Source: an uncultured Corynebacterium sp. (GTDB taxonomy: Bacteria > Actinomycetota > Actinomycetes > Mycobacteriales > Mycobacteriaceae). Taken from it: DNA of 26,788 nt. The translations under genes were made by a program, and so were the position numbers. A model generated the notes under the pieces. It was not told the origin of the DNA. It saw only the letters and a program-made list of their open reading frames with translations, and ran no database searches. Numbering within the stretch: position 1 is the first letter of the stretch; every line of letters begins with the position of its first letter. This document shows positions 22,661-26,788 of this stretch, in pieces. The stretch spans positions 1-26,788 of the forward strand of contig NZ_CALLDG010000114.1 in the NCBI RefSeq assembly GCF_937999985.1, written 5' to 3'.

Positions 22661-23607
22661 TGCGCACCCCTCAGCGAAGCCTCGGCCAGCTGCACGAACT
22701 GTTCCGTCGAGAGCTTCTCACCGCGCAGGGTCGGGTCGATCCCCGCGCTTCGCAGCGCATCTTCGGCCGCCTGGCCGCTGCCGAAGTGGCCGGACAGGGC
22801 GGCACGCAGCGTCTTGCGGCGCTGCAGGAAGGCGGCGTCTGCCAGAGCGAAAACCTCGCGGCGCAGCTGCTCGGCATCTAGCGGTTCAATACCCTGGTCT
22901 GCGTCAAACTGTTCGGCGCCCGACTGCCCGCCGGCCCACGGCTCTGCCCCTTCGGCGTAGCGGTCGATGCGCACCAGGCCGGAATCGATCTTCGGCGCTG
23001 GCCAAAAGACGTTCTTGCCGATAGTCGCCGCGCGGGCAACGGAGCCGTAGAAACCAGCCTTCACGCTGGGCACACCATAGATCTTGGATCCGGGCGCGGC
23101 GGCCAGACGGTCGGCGACTTCCAGCTGCACCATGACCAGAACGCGGTCGATGCTGGGGAACTCCTCCAGCATGTGCAAGAGCACGGGAACGGAGACGTTA
23201 TAGGGGAGATTCGCCACCAGTGCGGTGGGAAGGGGGCGTCCAGCGTCGGCAAAGTCCTGCGCCGTGACCGCCATCGCGTCCTTGAGGATCACCGCCGCAT
23301 CAGCTTCGCCTGCTCCCTGTTCATCCAGGGTGGCGGGCAGCTTGGCGGCGAGGCGCGGATCGATCTCCACGGCGGTAACGCTCGCGCCGGTTTCCAGTAG
23401 CGCAAGAGTCAAAGAGCCCAGGCCAGGGCCGATTTCCACCACGTTGTCGTCCGCGGTGACGTCGGCGGCCTTGACAATCTTGCGCACCGTGTTGGGATCG
23501 TGGACGAAGTTCTGCCCCAGCTTCTTAGTGGGGTTTAGGTCCAGCTCCTCGGCGAGCTGCCGGATCTCGTTGGGCCCCAGCAGCCGAATCTTCCGTTCAT
23601 TCACCAT
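22657..23607 (-). CDS. rsmA: 16S rRNA dimethyladenosine transferase (RsmA/KsgA)
   Basis: This 316-residue SAM-dependent methyltransferase dimethylates two adjacent adenines in the 3' terminal hairpin of 16S rRNA, a late step of 30S maturation. Motif I is VVEIGPGLGSLT, preceded by KKLGQNFVHD, the RNA-binding lead-in of the family. Motif IV is NLPYNVSVPVL, the catalytic NLPY. An acidic, Gly-rich linker of about 25 residues (~228-252) is inserted before the C-terminal helical domain. ATG at 23607 is preceded by no clear ribosome-binding site. It is the first gene of the overlapping rsmA-ispE-abcF-hydrolase run. A small palindrome lies 12 bases upstream. Confidence 0.95.
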   Translation of the reverse strand: MVNERKIRLLGPNEIRQLAEELDLNPTKKLGQNFVHDPNTVRKIVKAADVTADDNVVEIGPGLGSLTLALLETGASVTAVEIDPRLAAKLPATLDEQGAGEADAAVILKDAMAVTAQDFADAGRPLPTALVANLPYNVSVPVLLHMLEEFPSIDRVLVMVQLEVADRLAAAPGSKIYGVPSVKAGFYGSVARAATIGKNVFWPAPKIDSGLVRIDRYAEGAEPWAGGQSGAEQFDADQGIEPLDAEQLRREVFALADAAFLQRRKTLRAALSGHFGSGQAAEDALRSAGIDPTLRGEKLSTEQFVQLAEASLRGAQ

Positions 23608-23618
23608 TCACACGATAG

Positions 23619-23634
23619 TCGAGCTGATGCTCGA
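23619..23634 (-). promoter_or_regulatory. Palindrome just upstream of rsmA
   Basis: TCGAGC and GCTCGA (23619-23624 and 23629-23634) form a perfect 6-bp stem with a 4-base loop. On the coding strand it is preceded by TTTTTA and ends 11 bases before the ATG, so it would sit in or next to the promoter of the operon. Operator or 5' mRNA hairpin; not resolved. Confidence 0.35.
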
Positions 23635-23651
23635 TAAAAACCGAGGTTGGT

Positions 23652-23685
23652 GCGCGGCTGTGCACTGTTGTGCGCAGCCACGCGC
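23652..23685 (-). terminator. Probable terminator hairpin of rpf2
   Basis: A long GC-rich hairpin lies 18 bases after the rpf2 stop codon. Stem segments are GCGCG, GCTG and GCAC against GCGCG, GCTG and GCAC on the opposite strand, with a 2-base bulge, one mismatch and a 4-base loop. The T run (5 T) comes about 10 bases later, so it is not a textbook terminator. Confidence 0.45.
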
Positions 23686-23702
23686 TGCAAGTGGTCTACG
23701 GC

Positions 23703-24884
23703 TTAGCGCAGACCCATCTTGGAGGTGCAGGCAGGCCATGCGCCCCAGCCCTGTCCGGCCTGCACGCGCTCGGCAACTGCGATCTGCTGCTCGCGGGTAG
23801 CCATGTGGGCAGCAGGTGCGTACTCGGTGCCGCCGAAAGCAGCCCAAGTAGACGGGGTGAACTGCAGGCCACCGGAGAAGCCATTGCCGGTGTTGATGGA
23901 CCAGTCGCCGCCGGCCTCGCACTGCGCCAGCTGGTCCCAGACGGAACCGTTGGCCACAGCCGGAGCTGCTGCGCCGGTGTTGGAGCCCTTGTCCTTGCCC
24001 TCGTCCTTGTCAGCCTTCTTGGTGCCGCGGATGATTACGCGCTCCTTCGGAGCGGTGATCTCCTTGCTGGACTTCTCCTCGCGGCTAACCTCTTCGCCGT
24101 TGACGGTGCGGACGGTCGCAACGACGCGAGCCTTGCCCGGCGCGCCCTTCTCTACGACCTTCTCCTCGCCCTCGGGCATGTTCGGGTCTTCCTTCACACG
24201 CTCCGGAGCCGGGATCTCCTCGATCTTGGTCTCCTCGCGGTTGGCGATGCGGGTGACCTCGACGTGCATGCCCTCCTTCAGAGGGGTGTTGGCGGCCGGG
24301 GTGACCTTGTCATCCTTGCCCAGCGGGGTGCCGCGCATCTCGAAGATCTCACCCACGGTGCGGGCAGGCAGGCTCATGCGGCCGTCCTTGCCACCGTCGT
24401 TCAGGGTGAACTTCTTCGGGGTAACGATCTCCAGCTCCATGCCGTCGAGCGGGATCTCCTGGTTACGTGCCTGGGACAGCTCGCTGACAGCGTCGCTGCG
24501 GCCGATCTGGTCCAGGAGGGAGCCGACGGTCAGCGCGGTGGTGTCGATCTTCTCCTGCTTGCCGTCGATGGTCAGGGCCACCGTGCGCGCGCTGCGGACG
24601 GTGATCTTGGAGTTGTCGCTGATGGCCTCGTCGAGTGCCGGGGTAACCATTGCGCGGTTGTCGATCTCCACACCAGCGGACTTCAATGCGCCCTCGACGT
24701 CGCCGGACATGGTGCTGGCCTGAATGATGTCGCCGTTGACATCCAGAGTGACCGACTTCTGCCCTGCCACCGCAACGCCACCACCGACAACCAGGGTCGC
24801 GAGCATGCCACCCGTGGCGATGCGCAGCGGGGTGGAGCTGGTGTTGTTAATGCGGTGCAGGTGGGACTTCTTCTTCGGTGACAC
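23703..24884 (-). CDS. rpf2: Resuscitation-promoting factor, RpfB/Rpf2 type
   Basis: This 393-residue exported muralytic protein helps dormant or slow cells resume growth by cleaving peptidoglycan. Residues 1-20 are basic and ~22-42 form a signal or anchor helix (GGMLATLVVGGGVAVAG). Three DUF348 repeats span ~44-210, a G5 domain ~225-290, a short Lys/Asp/Gly linker follows, and the Rpf transglycosylase domain covers ~315-393. The catalytic Glu is in QCEAGGDW (Glu323), and two Cys (in QCEAGG and PACTS) can form the family's disulfide. The start is GTG at 24884, with AGAGG about 11 bases upstream. It lies between tatD and rsmA as rpfB does in mycobacteria. In C. glutamicum rpf2 is known to be controlled by RamA, RamB and GlxR. 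Confidence 0.95.
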   Translation of the reverse strand: MSPKKKSHLHRINNTSSTPLRIATGGMLATLVVGGGVAVAGQKSVTLDVNGDIIQASTMSGDVEGALKSAGVEIDNRAMVTPALDEAISDNSKITVRSARTVALTIDGKQEKIDTTALTVGSLLDQIGRSDAVSELSQARNQEIPLDGMELEIVTPKKFTLNDGGKDGRMSLPARTVGEIFEMRGTPLGKDDKVTPAANTPLKEGMHVEVTRIANREETKIEEIPAPERVKEDPNMPEGEEKVVEKGAPGKARVVATVRTVNGEEVSREEKSSKEITAPKERVIIRGTKKADKDEGKDKGSNTGAAAPAVANGSVWDQLAQCEAGGDWSINTGNGFSGGLQFTPSTWAAFGGTEYAPAAHMATREQQIAVAERVQAGQGWGAWPACTSKMGLR

Positions 24885-24990
24885 TAGATCGTTGCCTCTC
24901 TTGTTACTGACGCCCTTTAGGTTTCAACCTCGCCACGTTCTGTGCACATAGCGACGGGGCGCCCGAACGCCGATTTTCTCAACTTTTGTC

Positions 24991-25024
24991 ACAATACGAT
25001 AACGATCCTTGTTAAACAAAGATC
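24991..25024 (-). promoter_or_regulatory. Candidate rpf2 promoter with overlapping inverted repeat
   Basis: On the minus strand TTGTTT (25019-25014), a 17-base spacer and TATTGT (24996-24991) form a good promoter. The start would be near 24984, giving a leader of about 100 nt. A 21-base near-perfect inverted repeat (25004-25024) covers the -35: outer arms GATC/GATC, inner arms TTGTT/AACAA, one mismatch pair, central A. No full match to the GlxR consensus was found nearby. Confidence 0.5.
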
Positions 25025-25055
25025 CGCGCCAAAATGTTCCGCAAATCACAAATAT

Positions 25056-25090
25056 GGGGGTGCAGCTGCGATAACAGCAGCCACAGCCCC
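25056..25090 (-). terminator. Hairpin between tatD and rpf2, possible terminator
   Basis: On the minus strand GGGG plus TGTGGCTGC pairs with GCAGCTGCA plus CCCC. Two G-U pairs, one bulged base and a 7-base loop complete a stem of about 13 bp. The following bases ATATTTGTG are only moderately T-rich. It lies upstream of the rpf2 promoter and may end the tatD transcript. The remaining part of the gap (25091-25197) shows no recognisable element. Confidence 0.45.
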
Positions 25091-25197
25091 TAACAAGCAT
25101 TAATTTCTATATCTTTTCGTTACCTGTCGTCACACCAGAAACAGGAACCTCACTAGCGGAGACACCTGCAGAGATATCGGTAAAACCACAGTGTGCA

Positions 25198-26124
25198 CTA
25201 AGCGCCCAGGTCGATCCCGTAGAGCCGTTGAGCGTTCGCGGTGATCAGCTCCCCCAGCTCCTGCGGCTCTACCCCGCGCTGCTCCGCCACACAGGCCGCG
25301 GTGTATCCGACAAAGGCCGGCTCGTTGCGCGCGCCCCGGAAAGGCTCGGGGGTCATGTAGGGCGCATCGGTCTCCACCAGAATCTGCTCCGCCGGGGCAA
25401 TGCGCGCGGCCTCGCGTAGCTCCTCATTGCGCTTGAAGGTCACGTTGCCTGCGAAGGACAGCACGTAGCCGCGATCCAGTGACTCCTTAGCCACGTCCAG
25501 CGGGGAGGAGAAGCAGTGCAGGATCACATTCTCCGGCTGCGGCGCGTCGGCGAGCACTCGCAGCAGGTCAGCATCGGCCTCGCGGTTGTGGATCATCAGC
25601 GCCTTGCCAGATTCGCAGGCCAGGTCAATGTGGAAGCGCAGCGCCGCTTCCTGCACCTCGATGCTCGGCGTTTCCTCCCCGTCACCTGGATCCTTGCCGA
25701 TCCAATACGCGTCCAGACCGGTCTCGCCGATCGCCACGCAGCGCGGGTGGAAGGCCATCTCGCGCAAGCGCTCGCGCACTGCCCCCGTCACCGTCTGAGC
25801 CTTCGTCGGGTGCACGGCGCAGGCCGCCCACACGCGGTCGTGGAACTCCGCAGCCTGCAGGGCCTTCTCCGTTTCCTCGATTCCGTCGCCGACGGTGCAC
25901 ACGCCGCGCACGCCCACGGCATAGGCGCGATCCATGAATTCCCCCACCAGCCGGCGGTGGTCTTCCTCCCCGAACGCCCTGTCCCCTGCAACCGGCCCCA
26001 CCACATCCTGCCGGTGCTGGTTCTTCAGCACCGTGGACCACAGGTGGGTGTGCGAGTCGAACAGCGGGACGATCGGCTCGGGCGGAACGGGTGTCGGACG
26101 CTTCTTCTTTGCCATGCCCACCAC
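25198..26124 (-). CDS. tatD: TatD-family metal-dependent hydrolase (DNase)
   Basis: This protein of about 308 residues is a TIM-barrel amidohydrolase-superfamily phosphoesterase. TatD relatives act as 3'-5' exonucleases on DNA or RNA in the cytosol. The metal-binding HxH is in FDSHTHLW (His25, His27), followed by AIGETGLDAYW (metal Glu), MIHNREADAD, ILHCFSS and VETDAPYM near the C-terminus. All residues of the binuclear site are present. The start is ambiguous. GTG at 26124 has AAGGGAG 7 bases upstream, while ATG at 26115 would shorten the protein by three residues and begin MAKKKRP. The short basic/Pro-rich lead-in is unusual. The gene precedes rpf2 as in mycobacteria, but with a hairpin and a separate promoter between. 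Confidence 0.93.
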   Translation of the reverse strand: MVGMAKKKRPTPVPPEPIVPLFDSHTHLWSTVLKNQHRQDVVGPVAGDRAFGEEDHRRLVGEFMDRAYAVGVRGVCTVGDGIEETEKALQAAEFHDRVWAACAVHPTKAQTVTGAVRERLREMAFHPRCVAIGETGLDAYWIGKDPGDGEETPSIEVQEAALRFHIDLACESGKALMIHNREADADLLRVLADAPQPENVILHCFSSPLDVAKESLDRGYVLSFAGNVTFKRNEELREAARIAPAEQILVETDAPYMTPEPFRGARNEPAFVGYTAACVAEQRGVEPQELGELITANAQRLYGIDLGA

Positions 26125-26160
26125 CCTAGCGCTCCCTTAGGCGGTGCTCTCTAGGCGGTT

Positions 26161-26788
26161 CTACGTGCGGTCGTCCACGAACACCTTCCGGCTGGCCACC
26201 AGGCCCGCCGCCAGCAAAACGAAGTTGAACCCCACAAGAACCAGCAGTCCGGCGGTCCAGGACGCAGTGGCGTCATAAAGAGCACCAAAACCAAAAGGCC
26301 CAATGCAGGCGACCGTGTACCCGATGCCCTGCGCGCCCGAGGACAAAACGGCGGCGGCCTTCGGTTGGCGGGTGCGGGTGGCGATCAGCATCAGCCCCAG
26401 CGGGAAGGTAGAGCAGCCCAGCGAAACCAACGAAATCCACACCACCGGCAGGCGCATCGGGTCGGTGATCACCATCAACAAGGCCACGAACATGCAGCTG
26501 CACGACAGGATCGTCACCCACGCCGCGCCGCGCTCAAAGCGCGAGGTCATCCACGGCACGATAAACGACGAGGCAGTTCCGACCAGCGCGAACACTCCGC
26601 CGATGATGCCGCCGAGCTGCGCCGACCCGCCGGACTCCACGATGATCTTCGGCGCCCATGTGATGAAGCAGTAGGAAATGGAGGACGTCATGGCGAACAT
26701 CACCACGATCCCCCAGCTCACGGGGTTGCGCCACATGTGCCGATACGCACCGCGCGAGTCGCTGTTCTTGTTCTTTATGACGCCCAGT
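26161..26788 (-). CDS. MFS transporter, C-terminal part (5' truncated by window edge)
   Basis: The minus-strand frame is open to the window end, giving about 208 C-terminal residues of a protein probably near 400. At least six membrane helices are visible (for example WGIVVMFAMTSSISYCFITW and TAGLLVLVGFNFVLLAAGLVA), matching the second half of a 12-helix major facilitator. The loop ATRTRQPKAAAVLSSGAQGIGY resembles the CynX/NimT (cyanate/nitroimidazole) branch, but I would not assign a substrate. The residues before the first Met at 26736 (RGAYRHMWRNP) look like the central cytosolic loop. It lies 36 bases upstream of tatD, same strand, and may be co-transcribed. Confidence 0.85.
   Translation of the reverse strand, partial: LGVIKNKNSDSRGAYRHMWRNPVSWGIVVMFAMTSSISYCFITWAPKIIVESGGSAQLGGIIGGVFALVGTASSFIVPWMTSRFERGAAWVTILSCSCMFVALLMVITDPMRLPVVWISLVSLGCSTFPLGLMLIATRTRQPKAAAVLSSGAQGIGYTVACIGPFGFGALYDATASWTAGLLVLVGFNFVLLAAGLVASRKVFVDDRT

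Noticed and set aside
23670..24881. 403-residue plus-strand frame over rpf2
   Set aside because: Mirror of the rpf2 coding sequence, whose DUF348, G5 and Rpf domains are unambiguous.
24885..25197. c-di-AMP (ydaO-type) riboswitch before rpf2
   Set aside because: Such riboswitches precede rpf genes in some actinobacteria, so I looked for the conserved core on the coding strand. I found no convincing match, and the likely leader is only about 100 nt.

Overview
This window is chromosomal DNA from a high-GC actinomycete, most likely a Corynebacterium. The clues are an RpfB/Rpf2-type resuscitation-promoting factor, a GT-C (GT87-type) mannosyltransferase, a PPK2 polyphosphate kinase, an MmpL-family exporter, frequent GTG/TTG starts, and several genes that appear to be transcribed without a leader. 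I cannot fix the species from sequence alone. The outer genes match the order I recall from mycobacteria (prsA-rplY-pth on one side, tatD-rpfB-ksgA-ispE on the other). Here about 18.7 kb of other genes separates pth2 from ispE. No tRNA, rRNA, CRISPR array, insertion sequence or prophage was seen.

Plus-strand half (1-12430). The 3' end of a ribose-phosphate pyrophosphokinase gene (prs) is followed by a long leader and the gene for ribosomal protein L25 (rplY). The leader holds a terminator-like hairpin, a competing hairpin and a small upstream ORF. Two tandem peptidyl-tRNA hydrolase genes follow, overlapping by one base. Next come a 938-residue OatA-like membrane acyltransferase with an SGNH domain and a very long Lys/Ala/Pro-rich N-terminus, then release factor 3 (prfC). 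An MmpL-family exporter comes next, whose promoter lies in a 14-bp-arm palindrome. Two TetR-type regulators and a PnuC-type nicotinamide riboside transporter complete this half.

Middle (12434-15942). On the minus strand are a 3-hydroxyisobutyryl-CoA hydrolase-like enzyme and a class I PPK2 with a lysine/serine-rich tail. Divergent from PPK2 is a polytopic GT87 mannosyltransferase, probably acting on lipoglycans.

Minus-strand block (15972-26788). In transcription order it carries an MFS transporter (cut by the window edge), the TatD hydrolase, rpf2, rsmA/ksgA, ispE, an ABC-F ATPase, a membrane alpha/beta-hydrolase, a small ABM-domain protein and an iron-sulfur L-serine dehydratase. From rsmA to the hydrolase the genes overlap by 4, 8 and 14 bases, suggesting one translationally coupled operon. 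It combines ribosome maturation, isoprenoid precursor synthesis and an ABC-F protein.

Translation is a shared theme at both ends: L25, two Pth enzymes and RF3 on one side, and RsmA and ABC-F on the other. Cell-envelope functions (acyltransferase, MmpL, GT87, Rpf2, membrane hydrolase) are scattered between. The most notable non-coding signals are the rplY leader, the palindromic mmpL operator/promoter and the inverted repeat over the rpf2 promoter.
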